From Gentiana macrophylla (lineage: Eukaryota; Streptophyta; Magnoliopsida; Gentianales; Gentianaceae), in contig CM047809.1 in the NCBI GenBank assembly GCA_026214975.1, forward strand, positions 24,712,241 through 24,776,240: a stretch of 64,000 nt of DNA. The letters are read 5' to 3'. This document shows, piece by piece, positions 30,462-42,540 of the stretch (its first letter is position 1; every line of letters begins with the position of its first letter). The translations under genes were made by a program, and so were the position numbers. Below the pieces are notes generated by a model. That model did not search any database. It was given only the letters and a program-made list of their open reading frames with translations, and had not been told where the DNA came from.

Positions 30462-32213
30462 TTCGCGTGTTATTGTTTTATTTGCAAATAACCTGAAGAT
30501 GTAGGTGGATATAAATTATTGATGTTCAGTTTATTGGAGAAAAAAAAGTCATAAAAGCCAAGATGAAACAAAATTGGACCTGGATGCCTAGAAACCAAGG
30601 CAGCACAGACTTTAATGTTTCTATGCTCTAGTTGCTTTAAGATCTACGTAATGTCGGCCATAATACCTATAAATAAGGCATAGATCGAGTTGTATATTCA
30701 TTCATCATACTATTTTTAGGCAAACTTGAGTTTTTATGCTTAAATATTTAAAATTTTAAAATACATGCGTCGTATGAAACTCTTTGAAAACTATACCTAC
30801 GTCGGCGCATGAGCGATGCATGAGCCACGCGTGACCACCGAGCGACGGATGACCGATGCATCAATTCGTAGTTCTGGTTGTGTAGGAACCCTTGATCATA
30901 GTTATTTGTAGTTTGATTGTTGATCAATTAGGTTTTCGTTGAGGAGATCAAGAGTTCGGGTTGTTTTATATTGTTTTTTTCTTGGATTTGAGGTAAGAGG
31001 CTCTTTCTATTGAATAATTCATATATCGTAATGTTTAGGTGGAAGTATGTTGCTTATTTTGTTGTCAGAATCCATGCTAAGAAGTTGTTGTTAAGGTGTG
31101 ATATGCCATGATATGATTAGGACCTGTTTTACTGCTGTTTTTGTTTAATTGCTGTCAAATGGTTGGATTTGAATTGGAAATCATAAAGTGCAGAAAAACT
31201 CCCATTTAGGGCGGTTTCAGGCTTTTGGCGCACGCCAAAGGTGATCAAAATGGTGGAGAATGATCAAAGAGTTTTAGCGTGCACCAAAACTGAAGCAGAA
31301 TGCAATTATGGTTCTATTTGGGTTTTAGCGCGCACCAAACCCCTTGTTTTGCTGATTTGAGTGTCTTAAGCTACGGTTTGAGTTTTGAATGTTGTATCTT
31401 GACCTAATAACACTTTATAAACATTAACAAGCCATGATTAAGCTTTTGATGCGTTTAGTTCCGGCACTGAATAGATTCTTCCTTAGAGTTGAAGTTCGGG
31501 ACCGTCGGAAGAGCATTGGCTTTGTGCTTTGATGGATTATTATCCATCAATGTCTGTGTAATGTGTTGGGCCTTGTTATGTCTAGTTGTCTAAGTGAGGG
31601 AGTATAAGTTGTAAGTGAGCCTTTTTCTTTGAAAATACTTAGGTGGCTAGTTAACAATTAATAATATACATACTTGTTTAGTTAAAATTCTAAACATCAT
31701 GTTATTCTTGGTAAGACACAAGTCTATATCGCGATGTGTTGTATGGTCAGTATAAAGTGATTAACTCTACTGGCCCTTGAGAGGCACCAAGAGTGGTGGG
31801 ACTTCGCCGAACACCACACTATCAGGGCTAGCCCGTGGCTATTGGTGTGATCCACTAATAGGTTGCATTACATTTGCTTCGTGGTGAGTAGCACCATGCG
31901 TAGTGCCCTTGAATCGATGTAAAAAGATAAGCTAAGCCAGAGACAAGTAGGATCTTACTTCATATTGATGAACATGAAGTGAACCCTAGAGTTGAGCCTT
32001 GTTCATAAAGATAATTTAATAATAATAAAACGTTCGCCTTTAGAGTTAGAAAAGTCAATAGAGCATGGTTAATTTAGGATTAGAGTTAGAAAAGTCATTA
32101 AACGAATCTAATTTACTTAAAATTTGTGTGGGATTAATTAGAACATGGTTTGGTTAGCCATGTTTGAACTTTAGTAAAACCGGATTTTTAGTTTGTTTTC
32201 TTGTTTTTTTGCT
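30461..32213 (+). repeat. LTR-like segment related to Tekay-like LTR, copy I
   Basis: Blocks match the Tekay-like LTR at 7358-9530 in the same order. They are GAAGTTCGG-CCGTCGGAAGAGCAT (about 31485; 8400), GTGCTTTGATGGATTA (31530; 8440), ATACTTAGG (31640; 8540), TATTGGTGTGATCCACTAATA (31840; 8758) and GAACATGAAGTGAACCCTAGA (31968; 8934). A TATA box CCTATAAATAAGG is at 30666. In place of GACGGGCGTC it has TTTGGCGCACGCCAAA (31224-31239) and two related copies (31273-31340). Ends of this LTR are not identified. Confidence 0.6.
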
Positions 32214-32673
32214 ACTAAACTTCCATCTCGCAATATTTTGGTCAAAGACTACATGTGCATTTCAATCCAAAAATTATTGTTTTGTTTATCTGTATTAAAT
32301 TAAGTCTCCGAGAGATTTACATTGTCTCGGTTTGAGTTATACGGCTATGTCCCTAGTCATCTTGCTGGTAGCATTGATATTCATGGTCACTTGTTTGCGT
32401 GGTGCTTATGTGGTCTAGAATTACCAATTGATCTAACTAATCTAAATTTTAATTCAAATAAAAAATAATAGATTCTCACTATTACTTGAATATTTGATCA
32501 ATGTCTATCTATTATTCAAATTGATACAAGATTTTCTGGTTTATCTATTATATTGTGTTCACAGTGTAATCTCTACTATAGATACCCCTTGATACATGTG
32601 AAATAATACACAACTTTTATCTTCTTTCTACATTATATTTCATCTTTGTTTCTCTATTATTAGTTCTATAACA
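32214..32673 (+). repeat. Probable copia 5' LTR region
   Basis: AT-rich sequence ending CTATAACA at 32673. It is followed by CGTTATCAGCACGAG, the usual leader just after many plant copia LTRs. The LTR start was not found. 32214-32400 may instead belong to the preceding LTR-like segment. Confidence 0.45.
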
Positions 32674-33696
32674 CGTTATCAGCACGAGACTTTACCGATA
32701 GAGGATTCGAACCAAAGGTAACCGTTTATCTATTTGCATTCCTCTTGTTTTTTTTTCTTCAATGGCTAACATCACCAAACAAGAATTTGTTCCCCTAAAC
32801 ATATCGGAAAGAAATTACTTATCATGGGCCATGGATGTTGAAATGCACATGGAATCTATTGGGCTTGGTAAAACAATTGTGGTGAATAACACTGAGACAA
32901 ACCAAGACCGTGCAAAGGCCATGATATTTCTCCGTCATCACTTTGAAGATGGATAGAAACATGAATATTTAACGGTGAAAAATCCGTATGAATTCTGGAA
33001 ATCTCTGAAAGAGAGGTTCGACCACTTGAAGTTGATCGTTTTACCAAAGGCTAGATATGATTGGCTCAACCTGCGACTGCAGGATTTCAAATGTGTCACT
33101 GAATATAATTCAGCCATCTTTAAGATTACATCACAATTGAAATTATGTGGTGAAAAAGTGACAGATGCAGACATGATGGAAAAAACGTTTTCCACCTTCC
33201 ATGCCTCAAATGTGCTTTTACGGAAGCAATATCGAGAGAAAGGTCTCAAGAGATATTCGGATCTCATTTCATGTCTATTGCTGGCTGAGCAAAATAATGA
33301 ACTATTCATGAAAAATCACGAGTCTCGTCCCACTGGTGTCAGTCCATTCTCTGAAGTGAATGCGACATAATCTTCGAATTTTGGCCGTGGACGTGATCGC
33401 GGTGGACATCGTGGTAGAGACTGTGGTTGTGGATGCGGTCGTGGAAAATATGTTTCCTACCACAATGATAATCGTGGCAAGAAACGAAGTGACACACCAC
33501 AGTTGGATAACAATAATAAAAAAAAGAAAGCTCGTGGTGACAATTGCTACAGATGTGGAATGGAAGGATATTGGTCCAAGACATGCCGCACGGCAAAACA
33601 TCTTGTTGAACTTTATCAGCCATCACAGAGAAAGGCATAAAAAAGGTGTTGAGGCAAATCTTATTGGTCGGAAGAATGATGATATGGACTTAACCA
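32674..33696 (+). mobile_element. Copia element 1, 5' remnant with gag
   Basis: Leader CGTTATCAGCACGAGAC followed by a gag gene from 32762 and the first bases of the region that normally precedes protease (MDLT at about 33682). It stops at 33696, where antisense copia element 2 begins. No protease, integrase or RT of this element is present. Confidence 0.75.
32762..33640 (+). pseudogene. Copia gag (UBN2-type) with zinc knuckle
   Basis: ATG at 32762. The N-terminal NISERNYLSWAMDVEMHM segment is typical of plant copia gag. An in-frame TAG at 32954 splits it, then it continues through NPYEFWKSLKERFDHL and the conserved YREKGLKRYSDLISCLLLAEQNNELFM region. A TAA at 33368 ends the second piece, followed by Gly/Arg-rich sequence and CYRCGMEGYWSKTC near 33547. 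The knuckle His is Tyr here, so zinc binding should be impaired. The three frames are collinear, so this was one gag gene. Confidence 0.82.
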
Positions 33697-35871
33697 CAAG
33701 AATATGCAACTCAGATATAAGGGACTTCAACCACTGGATTTCAGCAGCCACATTTGCTAGAGCCCTATATTCTGACTCAGTGCTAGACCTTGAGACAACA
33801 TGTTGTTTCTTAGAACTCCAAGAAACTAATGAATTTCCCAGATACACACAGTATCCAGCCACAGATCTTCCATCTTTAATATCACAACCCCAGTCAGCAT
33901 CACTATATCCTGTAATGTTCAAATTTGCAGCAGGTTTAAAATGAAAACCATTGTGTAAGGTGCCTTTAACATACCTCAGCATCCTCTTTAGAGCATTCCA
34001 GTGGACAAGTCTGGGAGTTTGAAGAAATTGACTCAATTGATTTACTGGGAAAGACAGATCAAGTCTGGTGTAGGTGAGATACTGTAATGCCCCCAGAATA
34101 CTTCTGTACTGTGTGACATTCTGTAACAGTTCAGATCTTTCATCATGTAGATCAACCCCTGTGACCATTGGTATAGGAACAGGATTGAGATGTTGCATTT
34201 GGAGCCTGTTTATTAGGTGAAAGCAAAGATAATGGGCTTGGTGTGAATCTGATCCCCTTTCGTCATCTCTATAAGCTGAATGCCCAAGAAATGACTCACT
34301 CACCCAAATCCTTCAAAGCAAATCTGGAGTTCAATGTAGCAATGAACTTAGTGATCAATGAACTGTTGTTTCCAGTGATTAGGATATCATCTACATAGAC
34401 CAAAACATGTAAGATATCAGTTGCATTTTTTAAGACAAACAATGAGGTGTCTGATTTTGCCTGTCTGAATCCCCACCTTAGGAGCTGCTGTTTTAACTCC
34501 TCAAACCATGCCCTAGGGGCTTGTTTAAGACCATAGAGAGCTTTCTTCAAGTGACACACATAGCTTTGGTTTGGAGGGTCTTCAAACCCCTCAGGTTGAG
34601 GCATGAACACATCTTCATAGAGGTGCCATTAAGGAAGGCATTGTTGATATCAATTTGATGGATCCTCCGGTTAAGATGGCAACAAAGAAATGCTAAGACA
34701 ACTCTAATAGTGGCAGCTTTCACAACAGGACTAAAGGTGTCCTCATAATCAAGGCCTGGGGTTTGAAGAAATCCTTTTGCAACAAGCCTAGCCTTATGTT
34801 TGAGTATTGTGCCATCAAGATTAAGATTGAGTTTGAATATCCATTTGTTGGCTATCAAATGTTGTTGAGGTCTGGCTGGAACCAGAGTCCAGTATGATTC
34901 CTTTGAAGTGCTTCAAATTCTTCCTTCATGCAAGACTAGCCACCGAGGTTGGGAGATGGCATCGACACTCTAGTTGGCTCTGTTGGACAAAGAGTGGAGT
35001 CTTTGACAAACAAGGTATGCGAGGTTTTAGGTTTCCGGATACGACTTTGCTTACGGGTTTGCATAGGATGAGTAGGTTGAGCTTGAGTAGTTGTAGGTGG
35101 GTGTGGAGGAGGTACTGGATGAGGAGAGGGTATAGGTGAGGATGTACAGGGTATGGTTGGAACAGGGCTAGGGGAGGGTGGTGGTGTATCAGGCACAGCA
35201 AATTGGGGTGAATCAGGGATAACATGCTCAGGTGTGGAATGTGGAGTTAAGGGAGTAGTTGCTTGAGGAAGAACAGATGTCCTCATCACATCGCTTGTGT
35301 GTGCTTGGATGAACTGTATCAACTGCAGAAGTATCAGGAAGAGGAAGGATAGGCAGATTGACATTGGAATAAGTGGAAATAGACGGACTGGGACAGGAGT
35401 TAAATATAGACTTATATGGGAATTCTTGTTCATTAAATATGACATCCCTAGACACATAAACCCTACCAGATGATTCTGAACACAAGTAGCCTTTATGTGT
35501 GGGACTGGTGCCTAGAAAAACACACCTCTTAGTGTGAAATTGGAATTTGTGTTTCTGAAAAGGACTTAAGTAAGGATAACAGCTACTCCCAAACACTTTA
35601 ACAAGACTAAGATCAGTTTCTTTTGAACAAACACTCATATGGGGATTTGGATTTCAAAGACTTGAGTATGCAATCTGTTGATAACATAGGTGCATCTGGA
35701 AACTCTCCCACCAATACTTAGGGGCATATCGGCTTGAGCTAAAAAGTCGACCAACTTCAACTAGATGCCTATGTTTTCTTTTCCACAGTCCCATTCTGTC
35801 CATGAGCATGTGGACAAGAATGTCTAAAAACAACACCTTGTTCCTTTAAGTAAGTATCAAAGGTCCTAAAT
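33697..35871 (-). pseudogene. Copia 2 integrase end, RT and RNase H
   Basis: Continues the polyprotein in shifted frames. Integrase tail: SSRYAPKYWWESF (35745-35705) and LVKVFGSSCYPYLSPFQKH, KRCVFLGTSPTHKGYLC (35610-35480). A Pro-rich linker ends HPMQTRKQSRIRKPK (about 35040). RT: NKWIFKLNLNLDGT, HKARLVAKGF, QIDINNAFLNG (34850-34630), LYGLKQAPRAWFEELK (about 34530) and the catalytic YVDDILITGNN (about 34400-34370). RNase H: YSDADWGCDIKDGRSVAGY, SSKKQHVVSRSSTESEYRA and EIQWLKSLISELHI, stopping at 33697 before the usual end. Several frameshifts; inactive. Confidence 0.86.
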
Positions 35872-38011
35872 TCACCCCCCCCAGTCAGATTGCACACACT
35901 TAATACTGATGTTAAATTGTTTTTCTACCAGGGTTTTGAATTGAATGAAGGTTTTAAAAGCATCAGATTTGTGTGTGAGAGGGTATATCCAGACAAATCT
36001 AGTAAGGTCATCTACAAAGCTTATGTAGTATTGGTATCCATTGGTGGAAGTGACAGGTGCAGGACCCCAAAGGTCTGTGTGAACAATGTCAAAAATGTTA
36101 CTAGAATCAGTTTTAGAGTTGGAATAAGGAAGATCATGAAGTTTACCACATTGACATGCTTCACAGAAATCAAAATTTTCATTAATAGAAACATTACAAT
36201 CCTTAAAAACAGACTTAAGAACACTGAAGGAAGGATTCCCTAGCCTTCTATGCCACAAGTTGGCAACACTACTGCATTCATTAACCTTAGAAATTGACTT
36301 AGACTCAGTCTCAGCTAAACAGCTGAACTTATTACAAACAGACACAGACTTGGACTCAGGACTGGTGCTTTTGGAGTGAAGGGAGCTTTTAGTCATGGAG
36401 CTGGGATGATTCAATTGATACAGTCCATCCTTAAGTGAGCCTTCCAGTAGAGGGATCCCTGTAGTTTTGTCCTTCACAACACAAAAATCAGCATGAAATT
36501 CCATAAAAACATCATTATCATGGGTTAACTTTGAAACACTCAACAAGTTTTTTGCAATAAGAGGAACATGTAAGATGTGATTCAAGTTTAACTTAGTAGA
36601 TTTAGTAGGAAGGATTGAATGACCTATGTTTTTGATTGCCAAGGACTCACCATTGCCAACAGTCAGATTGTCTGATCCATCATACCCCTGGCTCAGTTGC
36701 AGGCTGTTAAGATCCGCAGTAATATGGTTGGTGGCTCCACTATCAGCATACCAGCTAGCATCAAAAACACTTTCAGGGGAAGCAAAGTAGGCAGAAGGAT
36801 TGCTATTGAAGTTCTGAGAGCTATTGGGCCTTGGATTGTTGGAACTTCCATAATTTGAGTTGTATCTGTAGTAGCAATCCACAGTAATGTGTCCAACCTT
36901 GTTGCAGACTTGACACACTGGCCAAGGTCCCCCATTTCCATTGTTATTACCCTGGTATCCTCCTCTGTTATTGCCTTGAGGGCCACCCCTGTTGTTTCTT
37001 CCTCTACCTCGGCCACCCCTGTAGCCTCTACCTCTATTAGCATCAGGTGAGGGAGCTATGGACTGAGGTCTGAAATTGCCTCTCCCAGTAGCAAGATTTG
37101 CAGAAGGGTTGTTCAATTCCAAACCCTGAGATGGATTGAACCGGGCAATCAATCTTTCATGGATGATCAGCTGAGACTGCACCTCTTGCCAGGTGAGTGT
37201 TCCAATTCGAGAAGTTATATTGACGATTGCAGACTCGTAATCCTTGCCCAGACCTCCAAGAGTTGCAAGGATGAGTTCAGCCTTGGTAATGGGGTAGCCA
37301 GCAGCAGTGAGTCCATCAGAGTATGACTTCATCAAGGCTAGGTAATCAGTCATGGATTTCGTTCCTTTCCATCAGAGTCCAGTGCTTCCTTGTATTCCAG
37401 CATCCGGGCTTCTGATCTGTTGTTGAAGAGGACCTCCAAGGTGTGCCAGACTTCATACCAACTAGTTTACCAAGAACAAGTTCAGTCATGGAGCTCATGA
37501 GCCATCCCATGAGCAGCTGGTCAGTGGTGACCCAGGTATCATACGCCGGATTTGGAACCTCACCACTAGGGCTGACCAGTGAGGGAAGCATAGGAGCTGG
37601 AGGAGGATTCACACCTGTTATGAAGCTTTCTAGACGATGACCTCTTACAATGGGCAGTATGATGGATCTCCAGAGAAGGTAGTTAGATCTATCAAGTTTT
37701 ACAGTGCAAGTTTGATTTAGGCTTCCACCCAGAAGAGTGTTTGTTGGAGGAGCACTGAAAGAAGGTGAAATGGCCGGAGTGGAGCTCAAAATAGAGGGAA
37801 TTGGTGGTAGAGAGGAGTAAAGATGTGGAAAAGACAGCCGGAACGATGTTGGAAGAACAGATCCATGGTTGGAGAAGCTGCCAAAGGGGATCGTAGTAGT
37901 ACTGCCAAGAATCGAAGTCGTTGTAACACCAAGAGTAGGGGAAGCTGCTGCCGGAGCTGGTTGAGGTGGTGTATTAACCACCGTGGGCGGCGGAGCTGTG
38001 GTCTCAGCCAT
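35872..38011 (-). pseudogene. Copia 2 gag-protease-integrase
   Basis: ATG at 38011 (MAETTAPPP). Gag contains LDRSNYLLWRSIILPIVRG (about 37690-37635). A frameshift near 37350 leads into MTDYLALMKSYSDGL, LILATLGGLG and TWQEVQSQLIIHERLI, then a Gly/Arg/Asn-rich stretch and the knuckle CQVCNKVGHITVDC (about 36920-36880). The protease active site WYADSGATNHI is at about 36755-36720. The pre-integrase motif is LWHRRLGNPS (36260-36230) and integrase starts with DIVHTDLWGP and ends QSDWGG at 35875. A run of eight G (plus-strand C at 35875-35882) breaks the frame in integrase. Confidence 0.88.
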
Positions 38012-38016
38012 TGAAA

Positions 38017-38029
38017 GGCTCCGATACCA
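38017..38029 (-). promoter_or_regulatory. Copia 2 primer-binding site
   Basis: The minus strand reads TGGTATCGGAGCC close to the LTR end, one base different from the standard initiator tRNA-Met site TGGTATCAGAGC. Confidence 0.75.
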
Positions 38030-38030
38030 A

Positions 38031-38236
38031 GTTAGAAAATATGTATCATAGAAGATAAGATTGTATTTCTTGAAAATGACAAAGGCCAAGATTACAAAGA
38101 TTTATACATACTACAAAATAGGACACCTCAAAGACTAGTTTGTTACATGAGAATCTATCACAAGATTTTGTGTACAGCCACATCAGTACAAACAGACATA
38201 AAATACTATAATACCCTCAGTTATTATCACTACACT
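38031..38236 (-). repeat. Copia 2 5' LTR
   Basis: About 205 bp between the primer site and the resumption of LINE RT coding sequence. On the minus strand it starts near TGTAGTGATAATAACTGAGG and ends TTTTCTAAC. There is no second LTR to fix the ends. Confidence 0.6.
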
Positions 38237-38990
38237 TTAACTCTTACCAACCCTACCATGGTGGAGCGGAACACCTAGATATTTTTCTAGGTTGTATATG
38301 CGATTCATACCAAGCCATTGAGCGATCTTGCGGGCGGTGTCATCTCAAACATTTGGGGATACAAAGAACTTTGACTAATTAGCCATGCTGATTTTCTGCC
38401 CCAAGGCTTCACAAAAGTCTTTTAGAAGCTTTTCCATTATTTATGCTTGTTTGACCAATGCCTCGCCCATAAGAATAGAGGTATCAATATCCAGACTTAA
38501 GACTTGCATGCATAAAGCGAAGATGTATGGTGCCAGTGGATTTCCCTGACGTAACCGACCCTGTGGGGAAAAATCTTAGAGGCTTTTATTATTCCACAAA
38601 ATAGAGAGTAAGGCTGAAGTGAGGCAAAACACAATGATTTATAGCATATCCGGTTTGAAGCCAAGAGCTTCGAGAACTTGCTGAATAAAGCAACATTTCG
38701 TTTTTAAATGACGCTTTTTCAAGATCAATATTCAACACCATATATAAAGACTTTCCTCCCATTTTTCTTTGGAATTAGGGTGATAAGTATGCGGTTCAAT
38801 TCATATCCCTGGGGAATGGAAGCTACCGTCCTCGTTGTGAAAGGCCTTAGTAACAAAGTTGGTACCAGATTCACCAACAATGTTCAGATTTACCAACAAT
38901 GCTCCGTTATTGGAGTTGTGAGATTGTCGTTCTACTTCTTCAACGAATGGCTGCCAATGTGGAAAAATGAGTGTTGCATGCGTTCAGCCA
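38237..38990 (-). pseudogene. LINE RT fragment, copy II
   Basis: Same RT as 1141-1610, extended further toward the C-terminus. Beyond the PQGRLRQGNPLAPYIF box (about 38570-38520) it reads FCEALGQKISMANQSKFFVS and NLEKYLGVPLHHGRVGK, which fit the thumb-proximal region of plant L1 RT. The FADD segment between is decayed or deleted. Ends at the copia LTR. Confidence 0.8.
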
Positions 38991-39312
38991 TTTAAGGCGG
39001 GATTTTGAAACCAATTAATACAACTCTTTTGCTTTAAGATAGATTGATACTCTTCCCTAAGTTCAATTTCAAGCTGCTGAAGGGACAATGAGGGTCCTTG
39101 GGCTAAGGCATTTTAGATATACCTTCAATATGGGCCCTGTTTCAAATATAAAGAATTTTTTTGAGTGAAGAAAGTAACAGCGGAAGCTAGCAATGCCTCT
39201 TCCGGCAATAAACTCATTAAAATCGCGATTTTCCATCCAACATGAGGAACTGATTGCATTTGTTCTCCAAGTGTTTCCACGGAGATACCCAAATCCAGTT
39301 GTTCTGCTTCAG

Positions 39313-40675
39313 TCAAAACAGAATAACAAGAGCCATAGCTTGCATTGATCCATCATTCAGTTCAATAATAGGCATTAACGTCTTTCTCAAATCGACTTCC
39401 ACACAAACGCGACCATAATATATATCTTTAGATTTCTTCAATGACGTTTCGTCAACTTTTAGTGCTTTCCCAATGCAGTTACCAACATCCATCAGCGTTT
39501 CGGAATCAAAAAATTTGATTAGGAGAAATGGAACATGAAGCCACACCATTGTCGTTGGGATCGATTGTTTCCTTAGCCGCATGAAACATGCATGGTCTCT
39601 ATTTCGAATTTTCGAGACAGTGATACAGTGGGGTTCTATATTAGCCATGGGCCATGTCAGAGAACGTGATCATAGTCCTCTTTAAATCCAAATCGTATCA
39701 GATCGTATCCGTTTTTGAGGTCACTGAAAAACATTTTTTCGGCCAGATGCCCACATGTCCTACAATCGTTGTTGGAGACTGTGCGTCCCGATACCTTGAC
39801 AATTAGTGCCGGCCTCCAAGGCTTCCACAGATTCATCATCCTTTCTGGTAGGACATACACGATGTTCGGCTTAGGGGCAAGGGGCGGACGGAGGATCCTG
39901 CGTGACGGGGGTGATAATAGTAGAAGCAAAATGTATACTATTGATTTTTTTTCTGTCCCTTTGTATTCGAGGAGAAACACTACTATACAATGAAAATAAA
40001 CACCACTATACATTTTGCGATACATATTAAATAAAAACATTACTATATATCGTATTATATCCGAACACATTAACCATTCTACCCCAAAAATAAATATTTC
40101 ACATATTCACACATTAAAAACAATGTTTTTAGAGGGAAAAAAAAACATTTCACACATTAATATTTTTAATTTTTATAAGTAAAATGCTATTCATATTTGT
40201 TTATATGTATCACTTTTGTAATGCCGGTGTATTTTTATTCATATTATAAAAGTTTTATATCAGTTTATCCAATTATTATAAATGATATGGGCATATATAA
40301 ATTTTAAGGGGGGGAGGGGGAGCAAAAAAATTACATAACATGTATAGTAGTGTTTTTTCCGGATCCGAGGGAGGCGGTTGCCCCTTCCCATAAAGCTAGG
40401 TCCGCCCCTGTTCAGGGAGCGAAGGGCCAGGTACCGGGAATTTTAAAGCATATTGATGCATAACTGGATGAGATGATCATTTGGCTCATCTTCTCCAATG
40501 TAGACGTCGAAGTCATCCTCACCCGCTTGCAAAATCGAAACTCCGCCACATTGTTTCTAGACTAAAGGTGTCGCTCCTTCCGATTCGATTTGGTACTCTT
40601 CGAATGGTCTCTTCTTAAACTTCCTTAAACTCCTTCCATATTGTTGCTAGAATCTGCTGTGAGATGGTTATCCAT
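39313..40675 (-). pseudogene. LINE ORF1 (DUF4283), copy II
   Basis: Same protein and same breaks as the copy I gene at 1935-3297: a TIR element splits the N-terminal third, then KPNIVYVLPERMMNLWKPW, the DUF4283 core, a frame change near 39655, and the VWLHVPFLLIKFF to GRVCVEVDL segment. Shared breaks show the gene was already dead before duplication. Confidence 0.75.
39878..40410. mobile_element. Old non-autonomous TIR element, copy II
   Basis: Homologue of 2500-3032, with GGGGCGGAC at 39881-39889 and GTCCGCCCC ending at about 40408. Confidence 0.55.
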
Positions 40676-40768
40676 GGCGGAATTCACCACAACTGGCTCA
40701 AATGAGTAAACGAGGTGCTAGGGTTTCGGCGAGGAGGAAGGGGATCGCTAGACCGCGGGTAAAAAAGT

Positions 40769-41050
40769 TACTACCTCCGTCCTAAAATGTAAGTACATTT
40801 AACTTTTTTATTTTGTCCCATAATGTAAGTCCATTTATATAATTAATGAAGCATTTATTACATTTTTCTCTTTTTACCCCCACTTATTATATACCCAGCC
40901 ACTTTTCACTGCTTTGCATTAATAATAGTCAAAAAGTCATTTTAGTCTTTTTCATCAAAATTAATGATGTATAATCAATTTAACCAACTTTGTTAATCTA
41001 TGTGAAAAATTCAAGCGGATTTACATTTTAGTTTTTATTTGACGGAATAA
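40769..41050. mobile_element. Stowaway-like MITE (degenerate), copy II
   Basis: Homologue of 3391-3672. Confidence 0.5.
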
Positions 41051-41591
41051 TCTTTTTCGTATAATTAATACGCTCTTCTTTTATGTTTCTCACTCACAAA
41101 TAAGGGTAAAAGAGAAAAATATGACAATTATTGATGGTTCATAAATGTTTTTCATCAACTTAAAAAAAACAAATATGTTTCTAAATATACGTCGTTTCAA
41201 AATATAATTCATTTTTGGATTTATGTTATGTCCCTTAATATAAGTTATTTATAAAACCAATATACTATTTATTAACATTTTATTCTTTTTACCTCTAATT
41301 TATATCAATTCAACAACTTTTATTCATTTTACAACAAAAACGCCTTCTTATGGACTTTTAGGCGTTTTCAAACGTCGCTAAACCTTTCTTTTCTTGTGGT
41401 GGTTTATGATAGTTAAATTGTGTATTAGCTAGGCATTTTTGTCATACATCTATGACATTTTTCATTTTTTTTAAATTGGTGAAAACTCTATACCGGCATA
41501 TCTTTAGGGACAAACGTAGTACATCGGTTAGAGAGGAACAGAGAATATTATCCTCACAATCTATATTGGCTCCTGTATAATAGAGTGTGGT

Positions 41592-42540
41592 TTTTTTTAA
41601 AAAAAAAAACCCAACACACTTTATTAAGTTTTGTCTGCCAAAGCGGCACAAATTACATTAGGAGTAGGGGATGAACCCCAAGCCATTCTTCCTATAAGAC
41701 TAAGGCCTTCATTTGCTAAGAGATGTGCTAGAAAATTTCATCATCTCTAAGAAAAGTGAATTTAGAGAGAGAAAAACATTGCAGAAAACTTCGACAATCA
41801 TCAGTTATGCTGCCAATGTGAGACAAGTTTTCTCTATCATTTGTCATCTTGTTTATGACCGTTAGTGAGTCATCTTCAAAAATGACGTTGAAAAATCCCC
41901 AACAAATGGCTTGGAATATAGCATGATACATTGCTAATGCCTCTGCGATAATCGCATTGTATCCACCCTCCAATTTTTTTACTGCCCCAAAAGAATCGTC
42001 TAATCATAGACTCCAAATCGTTGATGAGATATTTAGGCAAAATAAAACATTGCATCACATATTGAGATAAAGCTTGTATAACCGCTTTAATCAATATCTC
42101 TTTTGCAGCTGAAGGTAAAAATTTCCCCTTCGAGCAATTCAATTTTTTTGAGACTCAATCTTTTATATAGGCAATGATTTCCTTTTTAGAACGACCCACA
42201 ACAAAAGGTAACCCGAGGTATTTTCCGTTGTCCGACCCAAAAGGAATATTTAAGATTAAAGAGAGCTCATGTCTTTGGTCATCATCAATATCTTTGCTAA
42301 AAAAGAAGGATTATTTATGTAAGCTTACCTTCTGTCCAAAAAGCTCTTCATAAGATTTGAGAATATCCATAATCGCATAGCCAACTTCATTTGTAGCCTC
42401 GTAAAAATCATACTGATCATCTGCAAAGAGAATATGGCTTAATTCAAAGAGCCCCTGCCAAAGCTAACTCCCGTAGCACCTGGTGTTTTTGGGCATGGCG
42501 AATCATTGCAGAAAATCCCTCAGCACATATAATGAAAAGA
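41592..42540 (-). mobile_element. LINE fragment RT/RNase H, copy II
   Basis: Homologue of 4214-5162 with the same RT-to-RNase H deletion. The RT half carries additional indels near 42400 (FADD region) and at 42145-42170. RNase H piece at 41973-41728. Confidence 0.78.

Larger units (their letters stand above)
1140..32213. repeat. Segmental duplication, copy I
   Basis: This stretch matches 38521-64000 collinearly and at high identity once copy-specific transposon insertions are removed. Anchors seen in both copies include the RT fragment at 1141/38522, the SINE at 6514/43904, the hAT-like element starting 6988/44392, the LINE flanked by the same 13 bp TSD (22839/45816), and the LTR-like segment at 30461/62226. 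Copy I carries the Tekay-like insertion at 7358-21811 and two MITEs at 28879 and 29530, all missing from copy II. The left edge is hidden by the LINE ending at 1139. The right limit is only the last base that can be compared before the window ends. Confidence 0.93.
33697..38236 (-). mobile_element. Copia element 2, 3'-truncated
   Basis: Minus-strand Ty1/copia element. A 5' LTR of about 205 bp lies at 38031-38236, a primer site at 38017-38029, and a gag-pol with gag, CCHC, protease, integrase, RT and most of RNase H follows to 33697. The last part of RNase H and the 3' LTR are missing at the junction with copia 1. On the right it was inserted into the RT of the old LINE of copy II, which resumes at about 38237. 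Confidence 0.87.
38237..40675 (-). mobile_element. Old degenerate LINE, copy II
   Basis: Homologue of 1140-3297 but with more RT retained because no LINE is inserted at 38520. ORF1 ATG is at 40675 and the DUF4283 pieces lie at 40060-39313. The same TIR element is embedded (about 39878-40410). RT motifs run to 38237, where copia 2 was inserted. Confidence 0.8.

Noticed and set aside
33360..33944. 194-codon plus-strand ORF
   Set aside because: It crosses the junction of copia 1 gag (another frame) and antisense copia 2 RNase H; a chance open frame.
33623..34303. 226-codon ORF with internal ATG as an independent gene
   Set aside because: It is the RNase H part of copia 2, with YSDADW and SSTESEYRA motifs, and the ATG is not a real start.
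37443..38014. Plus-strand ORFs over the copia 2 gag start
   Set aside because: Antisense shadows of the gag gene on the minus strand.
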